From Takakia lepidozioides (taxonomy: Eukaryota; Streptophyta; Takakiopsida; Takakiales; Takakiaceae): 64,000 nucleotides of DNA. The DNA is taken from NCBI GenBank assembly GCA_030704615.1, contig CM060733.1, positions 12,462,001 through 12,526,000 on the forward strand. Reading direction: 5' to 3'. Shown here one piece after another: positions 23,614-34,984 of this stretch (position 1 is its first letter; each line of letters opens with the position of its first letter). The notes under the pieces were generated by a model. It searched no databases. It worked only from the letters and a program-made list of their open reading frames with translations, and had not been told where the DNA came from. A program made the translations under genes and the position numbers.

Positions 23614-26600
23614 ATGTACAGTGCAGGTGGCGAACGGATGCGTAGGCGTAGAATAGATGACCGTCTATGGCGAATGGAAGAAGCTTATGCCACAAGGAAT
23701 GGGCATACAAAAATGCTATGCAACTGCGATGAGTGTCATGGAGGAAAAGTACTGTTGTTGGAAACAGTGAGGAATCATTACATGATACACGGGAGGGATC
23801 CTCTTCTCCAACGCTGTTCTCTTCCGGTAAGATCGTCACTTTCCCTTCAGCACTTTAGTTTGAATTTTGAATGCAACGATCCTCTTCTCCACATGTCGAC
23901 ATTTCGTTGGGTGATTGTAGTCAAGAAGTCATAAGATACAGACGTGACTATGACTACGCCACTTCCGTTATCACTTTAATTAATGCACATGTCGTGTTTT
24001 CATTGGTCATGTGTAGTCATGTAGTCATATATGACTAAGTAAGTGACTGCAACTATGACTTCAATGGTTACAAATGTCGTGTTTTGATTGGGTGTATATT
24101 CATAAGATACATACGTAAATATGACTGCATCACTGCAACGTCACCGTGCCTCCTATGTCATAATATGAACAAGTGTCACATCGTTGTTGGTCCACTCACA
24201 AGATGACTATTGGGATGCAGGGATGTGAATATTCAGATGATGAAGACGAAGGCCCTGCGGCACAGCGGGAGCCCAATGTCACAGAGAACGCAGATGAGAG
24301 TGGTGGATTGGAGGTAGAAATGCAGCGTGCATTGCAGGAAGCGTTTCTCTTTGCAGATGCAAACAGAGAGGACCCCATTCATGGTGGAACCGATCACACA
24401 TTTGCCGATCATGACGATGATCTCGACGATTCCGGAGACAATGAATTTGATGAGAATGCTCACCTGCACGTTGATCCCGAGTATGATAAACTCTTCCGAG
24501 CGTCGCAATGTCCACTTTTTGAAGGGTGCTCCATCAGCCGGCTGCAAGCAACTTTGACGAGAATTCATTGCCGAAAACTCACTATAAAGCAAAAACCATG
24601 ATTGCCAAGATGGGATTGCAGTACACGATGATTCATGCCTGTGAGCGTGGTTGTGTACTCTTCCGTGGGGAGTATGAGAATGTAGACATTTGCCCAGTGT
24701 GCCGCAGTTCCCGTTACATTCCAGGTCGTGGAAGTGTGCCCAAGAAAGTATTGCGACACTTCCCTGTCATTCCAAGGTTGAAACGTATGTACCGATGTAA
24801 ATCGATCGCTAACCTCATGACATGGCACGACAGACATAAGAGCCAGGATGGGTTGGTTCGACATCCAGCTGATAGCAAAGCATGGAGACACATTGACACC
24901 ACATTTGCGGATTTTGCTGCAGAGCCACGATCTCTGCGATTTGGATTGGCCTTAGACGGTGTAAATCCCTACGGAGCTCAATCCACAAGTTGGAGCACAT
25001 GGCCCGTTCTCTTGGTCAATTACAATCTGCCTCCGTGGTTAATGACCAAAAAGTTCTTTGTCATGTTAGCGCTACTGATTCCTGGTAAGGAGTCTGTTAC
25101 CTCGGACAACGTAGATGTTTACCTGATGCCCCTAGTGGAAGAGCTATTGGAACTATGGAGAGGGATTGCAGCTCATGATGTTTCCCGTCCTCGTGGTCAA
25201 CGCGAATTCACACTGAGGGCAGTGTTGATGTGGTCAATCCATGACTACCCTGCATATGGCTTGCTCTCAGGTCAAGTGACGAAAGGTTATGCTGGTTGTC
25301 CAGCTTGTGGACCCGGGGTGACTTCACAGCAGTTACACACATGTGGAAAAATTGTTTTCCTAGGCCACCGAAGATTTTTGGCCCGCAATCATCCATATAG
25401 AAGGTCAAGAATGTTCAATGGCGCTACTGAGCATGGAACTCCTCCAAAAACGCAGACTGGAACACAAATCAAGGACCTTGCAACAGCTCGCACTGCATGG
25501 GTGGAAAACGGAGGGACGCCAGATAGCAGGACAGACCCAGCAAAAACTCATGGAGTTAAGCGATTGTCAATTTTATATGTCTTACCTTATTGGGAGGTAA
25601 TTCCTTCATGGCCTTTAAATTGGCTGTGTACATTTTTGCGTTTTCTGTTTAAATTGTGATGAGTAAATGCTCAATTGCTTATGTGTTCATTTTGTAGGGT
25701 CTCCTCATCCGCCACACGTTTGACGCAATGCATTGCGAGAAGAACTTGGCTGAAAATATTATTAAAACTATCTTTGGTGAGAAAGACACATTGAAAGTTC
25801 GCCGTGATTTGGAGCTACTTGGGATGCGCCCGGAATTGTGGCTACAACGTGATCCTGACAGAGCAGATACGTTAATTATGCCTCCTGCCCCTTATGTCCT
25901 CACTGAGGCTGAGTTACAAGTCTTTCTGGAGATTGTGCAGAACTTGAAAGTGCCAACAGGCTACGCATCAGCTTTCAAAAAGCATGTGGTGAAGAAGAAG
26001 TTGTCAGGCATGAAATCACATGACTATCATGTGCTCATGCAGCAAATTATACCGCTTGCTATCCGTGGGCTCATGCCAAGTGGTCCTCGAAGGGCCATTT
26101 TGCGAGTATGTCGTGTATTTAAGAAGTTGTGTGCAAAAGTGGTGAATCCTGTAGAGTATGAGGAATTGAGAACTGAAGCAGTTCTCACTCTGTGTCTTAT
26201 AGAGAAGGAGTTCCCACCATCATTTTTTGATGTGATGACACATCTGGTTGTTCACCTAGTGGATGAGTTGTACTTATGCGGGCCCGTAGCATCTCGTTGG
26301 ATGTACCCCATGGAGCGGGCAATGAAAGATATGAAGGGCTACGTAAGAAACATGGCAAGGCCCGAGGGGAGCATGGCAGAAGGATACCAATTTGAAGAAG
26401 CATTGGGTTTTTGCACAGAGTATATGGCAGGATTTGATGGAAGTGTACGAAGGGTGTGGGATGCAGATGAGGCAGAATCTGTGGAACGTGAAGTTGTGGA
26501 AGGAAGTTCTAAAGCCCGAAAATTGAATGACCTGTGTGATATTGTACATGAGTACATCATTCAGAACCATCCTCGTCTATCAGTCATGTTGGGGTAAGAA

Positions 26601-27658
26601 ATCTACTTCATTGACATTCAGATTTCCAAGTTTTAGTCATTTATCATTAGTTGGCATATGGCGTCTTTTCAAATCTCCCACGCCACCTCTGTCAATCTCC
26701 TGGCTGACCCTCGGATTGTGACAGGATATATGAAGCAGAGTCCACACGGATAGAAGCCAGACGACGCTTGTTTCGTGAGGAGCAAGGGCTGGAAGGCATG
26801 AGCAATCCCACGGCAATTCAGTACCCTCCTGATTTGCATCCTTGTCCTCCATTTGCTGTTTGGCTCCCTCAAGGTGTACGGGATCATCTCTCAATTCAAT
26901 CAGATGGGCTTGATCCTACAACACGTGAGGAATTACTGGATCTTTCAAGGCCTCCATCATTTACTGCCCTGTCATTCAAGAGTATGACAGCGTATGGTAA
27001 CCATTACAGGGTTACATCCCCCGGCATGAACACAACAAGTATGGTGTCTTTTGATTGTGGAGTCTCATCTGTTTTCCAGCACCAGCCCATTACCAACAAT
27101 TCAGGCAATGACATGGAGGAACCTACAAGATATGTGGGTCTTATAAGGGAGATTTTGCAAATTGACTATGGCCAAACACAGCCTATAGTGTTTTTGTGTT
27201 CGTGGGTACGGGCGAGTCGCGTGGGTCGTCAACCTATGTCAATGAAGCAGGATGATGCTGGCTTCACACTTGTCAATTTTAACCGTATGCTTCCACCTTC
27301 TGAGCAACCTTTTGTGTTTCCTGGCCAGGTTGATCAAGTGTTTTTTTCTGATTGTGTGAAGGAGCCGGGGTGGAAAGTCGTCCTGGAGAAGAGCCCCCGA
27401 GCACGTAGAGTGGTCTGCGACATATCAATTGATAATGATGATGTGGCGGAAGTGGAAGGATTGTTAGCCCCACAAAGACTAGAGGAGACTGTGGTTACTG
27501 ATGGCCCAACATGCAGCCGAGCGGTACCGGTTACTCCAGAGCAGGTGGCCTCCTTGTACCTCCGAGCACCCGTATACGTGGTGATGATGTTCAGCCAACC
27601 CTTGGAGAAGATGAAGTCTGTGATGAAGACAGTGATACATGTAGTGACCCAGACATAG
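23614..27658 (+). CDS. TNP2-like CACTA transposase
   Basis: Exons: 23614-23826 with a transposase-associated zinc domain (CNCDECHGGKVLLLETVRNH); 24221 to about 24545, acidic; about 24545-25596 and 25698-26593, the Transposase_21 core (THYKAKTMIAKMGLQY, CPVCRSSRYIPG, SIHDYPAYGLLSGQVTKGY, CPACG, FDAMHCEKNLAENI) and the DUF4218 domain (FFDVMTHLVVHLVDE, RWMYPMERAMKDMKGYVRN); 26725-27658, a DUF4216 domain (GEILQIDY-like, GFTLVNFNR, FVFPGQVDQVFF, GWKVVLEKSPR). Introns at 23827, 25597 and 26594 are GT-AG with matching phases. At 24530-24560 the frame shifts by one register and about 25-35 family residues before LPKTHY are missing, so the product may be inactive unless splicing repairs it. The remaining domains are uninterrupted. 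Confidence 0.85.
23935..24165. repeat. Subterminal-like repeats inside TNP2 intron 1
   Basis: TAGTCATGTAGTCATATATGACTA, CATAAGATACAGACGT/CATAAGATACATACGT and ATGTCGTGTTTT repeat within about 230 bp. The same vocabulary (GTAGTCATG, CATAAGATTCC) occurs at both CACTA ends. It lies between TNP2 exon 1 and exon 2. Confidence 0.6.
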
Positions 27659-27749
27659 ATGAGGATGATGAAGATTAGATATGCGCGATTTGTGCACTCC
27701 AGTTATAGACCATGCATGATAGTTTAAGGTGGTAACACTCCCTTCGCAT

Positions 27750-29650
27750 TCCCATTAAGATATCATGCTTGGACACTGGATTTTATGATCAATTATGGAG
27801 TGCTTTCCTTTCAGCACCCTTTATTCATTTGTTGTTGCAATTGGCTTTGGACCAACCCGTGCTGGTACCATTGCCATGGGTTCTGCCTGCAATGTTTTCT
27901 TGCCATGGATTCGGCACACGCCACGAAAGGCCATCCAGACCATCCTCTGGAAATGCTCCAATGTTGTTTCAAACATCTCCACATTGCAATGGATACAACA
28001 CTGACATTAGATGAGTGAAAGTGAGACTAGACCTCCAGCCAGCCGGCTTTCCCACATCAAATTGAAGGGGATCTGTAGATTATAGATAACGGCTGTTGCC
28101 TTCTCAATGTCTTTTCCAATCACCTCTGCAATGAACTGGGGTATAAGATCCTTCAAATCACAAGTTTGAGCATCACGCACAAGCCACTTACGGGGATAGA
28201 GTTTCCAATGCGAACCATTGGTCTTTTATTGATAGCATTGTTGTAAAATACTTGAACCAACATGGTCAATTTTGGAATGACATATAGTACGCTTTCATGT
28301 ACTATGTAAGCATGCAACTATGTACCAGTGACGTGGCTTGTTCGCCACTTAACCTGTTTGCCCATTCAGCCAGCTCCACATTGTCATGGATTTTGCATGC
28401 TGGATTGTGAGGCCATCCACACCGTCCTCTGGAAATGCTATCATGGGGTTTCAGCTATGTCCACATTTCCCTGGATTATGCCTGCACGAAGCAAGGCCAA
28501 CTGCATTCAGCACCCTCCACTTTATTATAGTATTGCAGCAACATTCAAAGCACTTCAATTTGTATCCATCGAAAACATCTAGGCTGGAAAAAGACATTGT
28601 TGCAGCAGAACTTAGGAAAGTACTTCTCCCCTTCCACTACACACGTGAAATGAAAGAAGCCAACCAACAGCATACCAGCCAAGAAAATATGAAACCAGCC
28701 AAGAAAAGAGCCAATATATGCAGTGAAGGTCGACACTAAATGAAACTTATCCAACACTTACATTAGAGGAGGGAAGCTAAGTCTTACCTCCATAAGCTTG
28801 CCCACATCAAATTTGGGAGCTTTCAGAATTTCTCCTTTCCGGTTGAATGAACTTGGCTACAAGATCCTTCAAATCGCAAGTTTGAGCTTCACACACAATG
28901 AACTTGCAGGGATTGAGCTTCCAATGCGAACCAGGAGTCTTATATTGATAGCATTGTTGTAAAACACATGGACCAACAATGACAGTCTCTGGAATGACAT
29001 ATAGTACAGTAATGACATATAGTACAGCATGCCGCTTCCAGTTGACCATCTACCCATGTAGGTTTCTTGTACCTATCCTTCCACAGGGAATCATAGGTAA
29101 TGTGGAGCTTGAAATCCAGCCCTCTTGGATGAATCTGGACCCACACTCTATCCCTGCTCCTTCAGCTATCCATGCCTCTGACAGCCTACAATTCTACCAG
29201 CAAACACCCCAACCATACTGGTGTGGAGTTCTTCCCCAAAACACCCCAACCCTACTTATCACAATCTGAAATGCATCTGCTTCTCTCTGTAGTCCAACAG
29301 GCATTCGCCTTTTTGTCTCCATTGTCCCACCATTGGGGTCGGAAAGTGTTCACCCCAAAGCTTCTCCTCACCTCTATTATATGTTTTTGGATACTTCCCT
29401 GCTGCCACACTGGCAGTAACTTGCCAAAGTCACTCCAAACCACCACAGATGTACCCAACGACCTAACTTACAGAATTCAATATGCATCTTGCGGCCGAGT
29501 CTGATGAGAGGGCAACACAGGCTGAAATAGGTTGAAGAAGAAGGTGCCCTACCACATTGTCCTTGACCTGTCCTGACCCATGGAGGATTTGACCGATGAC
29601 CTCTTGTGTGTGCTGCTTGTGTCTGTAGTCAGGTAATGTCGGATTGGTCT
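27750..29650 (-). pseudogene. Captured OSB-PPR gene fragment inside CACTA
   Basis: Read on the - strand. 29620-29560 matches the end of the OSB-like OB exon. About 29440-29300 holds half a PDF motif (QWWDNGDKK) with the donor changed to GC. 29138-29032 holds the other half (LDFKLHITYDSLW, KKPTWVDGQLEAA). 28540-28370 and 28010-27890 carry short, shuffled pieces of the PPR-DYW E region (VW-x-A, IHG-NVEM in reverse reading). The same order occurs in the intact genes at 37.8-42.3 and 45.0-49.7 kb. Stops and rearrangements rule out a product. It lies within the CACTA ends, so it is transduplicated host sequence. Confidence 0.75.
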
Positions 29651-29984
29651 GTCAGATCGAACCACTACGGCGTAGATGAGTAGTCAGAGATTGAAACACG
29701 CTTGCTAAGACCAAGCTGACTCTCCCAAGAACGGCGAGCTCGCTTGTCCTCGTCTCGTCTCCTCCTCCTCTTCTCCTTCGTGCATCATTTGCTCAACGCC
29801 TCCATCCCACGCCCCTGCATATCCTGCTATCATCGCGTTCCATCCCTCAGCTATGTGGTGTGGCGCAGGAGACAAAAAGACGCCAAGTCCCAGCCCTCCT
29901 TTCTGTTCACGATTACACTAATGGGCAACCTTATTAGCAATTTTTTTAACTTTTTTTAACCTAATGGGCAACCTTATTTGCATT

Positions 29985-30313
29985 ATATGTGCCTTCAAAA
30001 TGACACGTGTAGTGATGTAGTCGTATAAATAGAGCTCTGAAACCATCTTCAGTCATGGAGTCATAAGATTCCATGAAACGTCGTCCACGTGTAGTCAAAC
30101 ATATCACACTAGTCATACAAACCATCCCTGTCATCATGGTCAACAATGTTTGACCAATGCTCCCTAACTTTTCGGAGTCATGTAGTGATATCCATTACTA
30201 CAAAGTCATAAAACTAAAACTGTAATGCATTTCAGCGCTCTGTAGTCATGTACCTAGTGCAGTTTTTATGACTCCGCCAAACCCGTAGTCCTAAACGCTC
30301 ATCTCTTGTAGTG
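29985..30313. repeat. CACTA right subterminal repeats
   Basis: GTAGTGATGTAGTCGTAT, GTAGTCAAACATAT, GTAGTGATATCCATTACTAC and GTAGTCATGTACCTAG-like motifs recur up to the TAGTG terminus. This is the counterpart of the left array. Confidence 0.7.
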
Positions 30314-30316
30314 ATA

Positions 30317-30486
30317 ACGGGGGAGCAGAAGAGTAGGAGTAGGGGAGCGACGCAGTGGAAGCAAAGGGCTGGGAACATGGACCGTGGGACCGTGGACGCA
30401 ACAACGATGGGCCTCTCCGGCTAGCTCCGGGGATCGTACCGGCAAGGCTCGCACGCACATGCACTCAACTCCTATCCTATGTCTGG
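30317..30486. mobile_element. Short TIR element, copy 2, right part
   Basis: Resumes after the ATA duplication with GGGGGAGCAG-type sequence and ends CCTATCCTATGTCTGG, the inverted partner of the 17239 end. The strip GGGATCGTACCGGCAAGGCTCGCAC parallels copy 1 near 16060. Confidence 0.6.
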
Positions 30487-31044
30487 TGCAAAATGCGAGG
30501 TAAGGTAGTTATACCCAAATGTGAGCGTTTAAGCAGATATGCCCATACAATTGGTGCAGTAAGAGGAAAAATTATATGACTGGATTAGCAATTGAACAAA
30601 CAGCTTGTGGTATGAATTGCATGAATTTTGGACGAAGTGGCTAATTGATATATATTATCAAAGTGGCAGGGCACAAAAATGCTATGCCTGAGCTATAGAG
30701 GGTACCATAACTCACTGAAATATTATCTAATATGAAGCCTACATGTGACCTGATATGCACGAGATGTGCACTTGAAATGGCCCCCACACACCAACTACTA
30801 CACCGAATAACTCACCCAACAGCTCGGCCCACAAGAGCAAAAGGTATCCTATGGTGCAGTAGCGAAATAAAGGAGATCGGATGCACGAACTCCAGTAAGC
30901 CCTTGGGAAACCGTGAATGTGTGCCAAATGGTCAATCCTGCATATAAAGTGGACCCCACTCTCCTAGATTTGGATTCTTATTTAAGCACATAGTGATCCA
31001 AAGTGTGCCAAACTGCGTGCTTTTCCAGCCTGAAACCTCACCTC

Positions 31045-33492
31045 TCACTGCACTAATTTGGACCATCCAAGTGTCACAGGCCACGGCTCTCCACCTATTG
31101 TTCTCCGCCACCACCTTGATTCCTCCCGCCATCTCTGTCGCCTCCCAGCAACTCCTTCCCACCATGGCCCGCCATGACAACAACTCACTCTACAACAGGT
31201 GGTCCGAACCTGGTTGATGCGCCATGGCACTCCTACGACCTGCAGATGATTTGTGTCTTCCCCTCGGGCCTTTGCCCGACGTTTAGCAATAGCAATTTTT
31301 TGATTGTGTTTACAGATTGGTGGAGCCCACCCGCACAATGGGGCGATCCATGCATGCTTGGGGGAGGGGTTGTTTGCTTTGATTGCTGCATGCAAACATT
31401 CTCCTGCCTCGCTGTAGGCTCGTGCCGACCACTTGGCGTCGAAGGCCCTCCTGGCCAGTCGCTCTTGTGTTCGGGCCTTCTTGAGAGCATCTTTCTCGAT
31501 CTTCTCGGCTGCCCGCTTTGCTTTACCTTGCAGGGTCTCCTCTTTTTTCTGCTCACGAGCTTGGGTTGCTTCTTCTTTTAGTCTCACTTTTTGCTCTAGT
31601 GCTGCCAAGTATACATCAGATGTCATTATAATTGACTTGTTGTAGTCTATAATAGGTTCATCTCCTGATGCTCTTACCCTTCGATTGACTGCAGGAGCCT
31701 CTGGGAGCGTCAAGAATTGGGAGATTGATGAAGGGACCTCTCGCTGGCTGGGAACCATCTCCCAGTCTGCGTCATCATCGAGCTGCGCTAAGGACTCCTG
31801 GCTACTGCGAAAGTGTGGCTGGTTGTCATCGCCCCTTTCCTGGTCATTGCGCCTATCCTCATCTGGCTCTTCGACCACCACAAAGTAGTGGTGGTGATTC
31901 TCTTGTATGTTGGGCACATGGTTGCCCAACACCTCTTCCACATGAAGGGCAGAAAGTACGTCTTCTACCTCCCCCTCAGGTGTATCCTCGTCCATTGATT
32001 CTGGCCTGATCTCCTCGGCGTGCAGGTCTGGTGTCCCCGGCCCTGAGAAACATTCTGCCGGCCCCATCTTTCCTGCCATGGCTTCTGGATTTAGAGGCCA
32101 GATCCCAGAGATCTTGAATCCCTTGGCAATGTTGGTAGGGGTTAGTCCTTTTTTCAATGCAAAGGAGACCCATTGGGCCAGATCTTCTTTCAACGCTCCT
32201 CTTCCTTTATGTGCCATGGTCCAAACATCTCTATATTTCCTGAAGGCAGTCTTAAAGGGCTTGAACACTACCACATCAAGGGGCTGGAGTGCATGGGATG
32301 TGTGGGAAGGAAGTGTAATGACATCAAGTCCTACTGATCTTGCTTGCTTGACAACGTCTAGGGTGACGTGTGAGTTGTGACCATCCAGAATTAGCAAATG
32401 CCTGTTTGTGACGGTAATGTCATTGCCCATTGCCTTTGCTGATTCTAGAAAATGTGATATCCACTTGTGAAACAATATTGCAGTCATCCATGCTTTTCTT
32501 TGCATTGCCATTGTTGCTCCAGATTCACATTTGTGAATGTAATTGCGACGGAATCTTTTCCATTTGAATATGTAGAAGTTTGGGATGTAACTTCCTGCAG
32601 CATTCATGCAGGTGAGGACGCTCAGCCACTCCCTCTGATCTGGTGTTATAGAATGAACAGATCTGGATCCGGTCTTGGCCAGCACAACAGCACCTCCGTT
32701 TCGCCCAGCTTGGGCCCCGGACTCATCACAATTCCATATCCTTGTTGGCCCATAGTTGTGCTTCTCATACATCAGTTTCAGGTTAGCATAGAACGTCTTT
32801 ACGTTCTCTGGACATAGTCCCTTGGCCCTCCCAGTTTCTAGTCCTTGAGCTACTCTCAATGAAAGATGTGGATGTGGTGACCTGAACCATCTCACCCACC
32901 CCCAGCCCGGGATTCCATTTGTGAAAGGTGTGACTCTCTCTTGCGTAACTTCAGCCACCTTCAGACGTAGTTGAGTTAGTGTCAAGGGATGCCCGATATC
33001 TTGCATTTTTTCAATATACTGGACTAGTTCAGCTTCTTCCTTGGCGTTTAATGTCCCTTTGCTGCCTCTCTTCCTATTGGTAGTAACGCCATAAACGTGG
33101 TTTCTCAGACTTGTTGCAGGCACTTCAAACATCCTTGCTGCGGATCTGATGCTGTCTCCACGGTCAACGGCAGCCACGGCACCTCGCAACTGTTCATCAG
33201 TCCAGTTTCCATTCTTGAGAGGCCTCCTCCCTCTCCTTGGGCGGCCCCCACGCATAGCAGGTCCATCAGATCGGCCCCACTGGAAATTTTCAAAGCCATC
33301 ATCCTCACTTTGACCTCCATCATTTGCATGTTTATACCTTTCATTGTATCCGTCATCTGAGTCACTTGTGAATGGTTGGTTACTGATCTGCATTCCATCG
33401 CTATCATCAGCTACCTCGGTATCTGGCAACAATCGAAAAGCTTGGCTGGGCCTGAAATTCAAGTCCATTGCTGTTGCACACTCCTCACTCAT
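31045..33492 (-). CDS. Pogo-like DDE transposase (HTH_psq + DDE_1), 815 aa
   Basis: Single uninterrupted frame with ATG at 33492. Residues about 30-90 are acidic or basic linker. About 93-145 hold a Pipsqueak-type helix-turn-helix (WTDEQLRGAVAAVDRGDSI, AARMFEVPATSLRNHV). A CENP-B-like second helix region follows (GWGWVRWFRSPHPHLSLR). The DDE_1 catalytic core (PF03184) shows the three acidic positions in NCDESG, LILDGHNSHVT and LQPLDVVVFKPFK, giving a D-D-D triad. The C-terminal third is charged and contains a long Lys/Glu/Ala coiled coil (KKEETLQGKAKRAAEK). Length and order suit a full transposase, and the lack of stops suggests recent activity or selection. It cuts and pastes its own element; no host function is implied. 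Confidence 0.88.
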   Translation of the reverse strand: MSEECATAMDLNFRPSQAFRLLPDTEVADDSDGMQISNQPFTSDSDDGYNERYKHANDGGQSEDDGFENFQWGRSDGPAMRGGRPRRGRRPLKNGNWTDEQLRGAVAAVDRGDSIRSAARMFEVPATSLRNHVYGVTTNRKRGSKGTLNAKEEAELVQYIEKMQDIGHPLTLTQLRLKVAEVTQERVTPFTNGIPGWGWVRWFRSPHPHLSLRVAQGLETGRAKGLCPENVKTFYANLKLMYEKHNYGPTRIWNCDESGAQAGRNGGAVVLAKTGSRSVHSITPDQREWLSVLTCMNAAGSYIPNFYIFKWKRFRRNYIHKCESGATMAMQRKAWMTAILFHKWISHFLESAKAMGNDITVTNRHLLILDGHNSHVTLDVVKQARSVGLDVITLPSHTSHALQPLDVVVFKPFKTAFRKYRDVWTMAHKGRGALKEDLAQWVSFALKKGLTPTNIAKGFKISGIWPLNPEAMAGKMGPAECFSGPGTPDLHAEEIRPESMDEDTPEGEVEDVLSALHVEEVLGNHVPNIQENHHHYFVVVEEPDEDRRNDQERGDDNQPHFRSSQESLAQLDDDADWEMVPSQREVPSSISQFLTLPEAPAVNRRVRASGDEPIIDYNKSIIMTSDVYLAALEQKVRLKEEATQAREQKKEETLQGKAKRAAEKIEKDALKKARTQERLARRAFDAKWSARAYSEAGECLHAAIKANNPSPKHAWIAPLCGWAPPICKHNQKIAIAKRRAKARGEDTNHLQVVGVPWRINQVRTTCCRVSCCHGGPWWEGVAGRRQRWREESRWWRRTIGGEPWPVTLGWSKLVQ

Positions 33493-33503
33493 GACTATAC
33501 ACT

Positions 33504-33729
33504 TAGTAATAAACTAGATTAACTGAAGTGTAGACTAAGCCAATCTTCAAACTATGCTCCCTGCACATGAATTAGTAATAATGTACTAGATTAACTGAAG
33601 TGTAAACTAATGGGATTCCAATCTCCAAACTATGCTCCCTGCACATCAATCAATAGTAATGGACTGGATTAACTGAAGTGTAAATCAATGCTGAGCCAAT
33701 CTCCAAACTATGCTCCCTGCACATGAATG
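33504..33729. repeat. Three-unit minisatellite upstream of pogo-like transposase
   Basis: Three copies of about 75 bp, each with GATTAACTGAAGTGTA and CAAACTATGCTCCCTGCACAT. It starts 12 bp upstream of the transposase start codon, so it may contain promoter or transposase-binding sites. Confidence 0.85.
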
Positions 33730-34416
33730 AGAACCTGTAGTTGCGAAGTTGTGTGCAATAGTCGTAATGAAGTTATACATGCAGCAGATTGAATGGAACC
33801 CTGTGAATTTGAAATTGAGCAGCCGCCAAGGCATTTAAAAAACAAATCAGAGCATATCTGATCAATCCTAAACCCCATGCAGAGTTAATTAGAATAACAA
33901 CGTGCGTACATTAGCACTCAGTTTTATTAATACGCCTCCATTTGGCAAATACGCTGGTCACAATATCCAGTGCGTTTTTGTTCACCTAACAAAGCATCAT
34001 GGGGCCCACAATGCCCATGAAGGAACCTAAATCAGCCCATTGGCAATATGGTCGCCGTTTAAGGGCAACGCAAAACCACTTTACACCCAAAAAATAGGGG
34101 TCCATTTTGAGACCTGCTCATATTTGGGTGTTTCTACCTTATACATCACAAATATTCACCAACAAAAAGTTAGTACGGCATGGCTTGTACTCATGTATTT
34201 CAAAGACTTGCAATATTCTTTCCCATGTGAGCACAGTTAAGTTCCACAGTAACATATGCTTGGATTATTCTAGGAATATGTAGGTGGTGCTCACATGAGG
34301 CAGCGTTAGCTTGCTTGCATGTTACCCAACGTTGGGGTTGACTTGTGTGAGCGCAAAACAAGCACAATCCTCGATTATTGACATAGCAAGGTTATGCCCT
34401 AATATTTTACTTATCT

Positions 34417-34767
34417 GTGAACTACCTCTTTCGTCAACAATACCATGAACAGGTCCATACCCCCTCCCTCACCATTCATATAATAGAATTTATATTTTGT
34501 CATGATAAATACCCTAACCAATCAATTATGTATAAACGTGAAAAATATGAACCGCTCATTTTAGCCCTTCGTCACCATGGATGGAGCACCGCCTCTTTGA
34601 TTATCATTATCGTTGGTATTAGAGGGGGAGCACATTGCCACAACACTCAAATTCTCAAAGAAAACCTCAAACTTTGGTTAAAATACACCACCCCACTCCT
34701 ACGCACCCTACACTTCACAGCTGCTATTACGACTTATAGCCTTAATCCTCCACAAAAGAAAGATTGA
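34417..34767 (+). other. Open frame of possible retroelement origin
   Basis: A 116-codon frame with a spaced pattern KREKYEPL, LRHHGWS, VGIRGGAHCHN and LHFTAAITTYSLN. This reminds me of the C-terminal end of some retroelement polyproteins, but I cannot name a family with confidence. No start context or neighbouring domains support an independent gene. Confidence 0.25.
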
Positions 34768-34984
34768 AAGTGGTCAGCTTGCCATTACATAACTGGTTTC
34801 TGGTTTTGATAGAGCCAACCTCTGAAATGGAGCAGTACCTCCAAAAAGAAGAGGCTCTTATTTACGCCAGCTCCGGCTGGTGTTATATATATATATGAAG
34901 CGAGGTAGTTTGTTTGTTTGTTTGTTTTGTTTTGTAGCGTCGTTGAGATCTCCCAAACCGCGGGCCCCCAGCCCTGGTGCCGTT

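Larger units (their letters stand above)
17744..30313. mobile_element. Complete CACTA (En/Spm) transposon, 12,570 bp
   Basis: The left end CACTACAACAGATGAGCGTTT (17744) and right end AACGCTCATCTCTTGTAGTG (ends 30313) are inverted repeats, and a 3-bp duplication ATA flanks both sides (17741-17743, 30314-30316). These are the hallmarks of a CACTA insertion. Subterminal repeats lie at both ends. Inside, TNPA-like (-) and TNP2-like (+) genes diverge from about 23.5 kb. Host-derived cargo is present: an FCP1-type phosphatase segment (19668-20410) and an OSB-PPR fragment (27750-29650). The matching ends and clean duplication suggest a fairly young insertion. It interrupts a short TIR element whose halves flank it. 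Confidence 0.92.
30503..34139. mobile_element. Pogo-like (Tc1/mariner superfamily) DNA transposon, 3.6 kb
   Basis: Ends are inverted repeats of roughly 25 bp with a few mismatches: AGGTAGTTATACCCAAATGTG at 30503 and CATATTTGGGTGTTTCTACCT ending at 34139. Both are flanked by TA (30501-30502, 34140-34141), the usual target duplication of this superfamily. The element encloses one intact transposase gene on the - strand and a three-unit minisatellite just upstream of it. It starts 16 bp beyond the right end of the split TIR element. Confidence 0.75.

Noticed and set aside
31233-31888. + strand frames within the pogo-like element
   Set aside because: Shadows of the C-terminal Lys/Glu-rich part of the - strand transposase.
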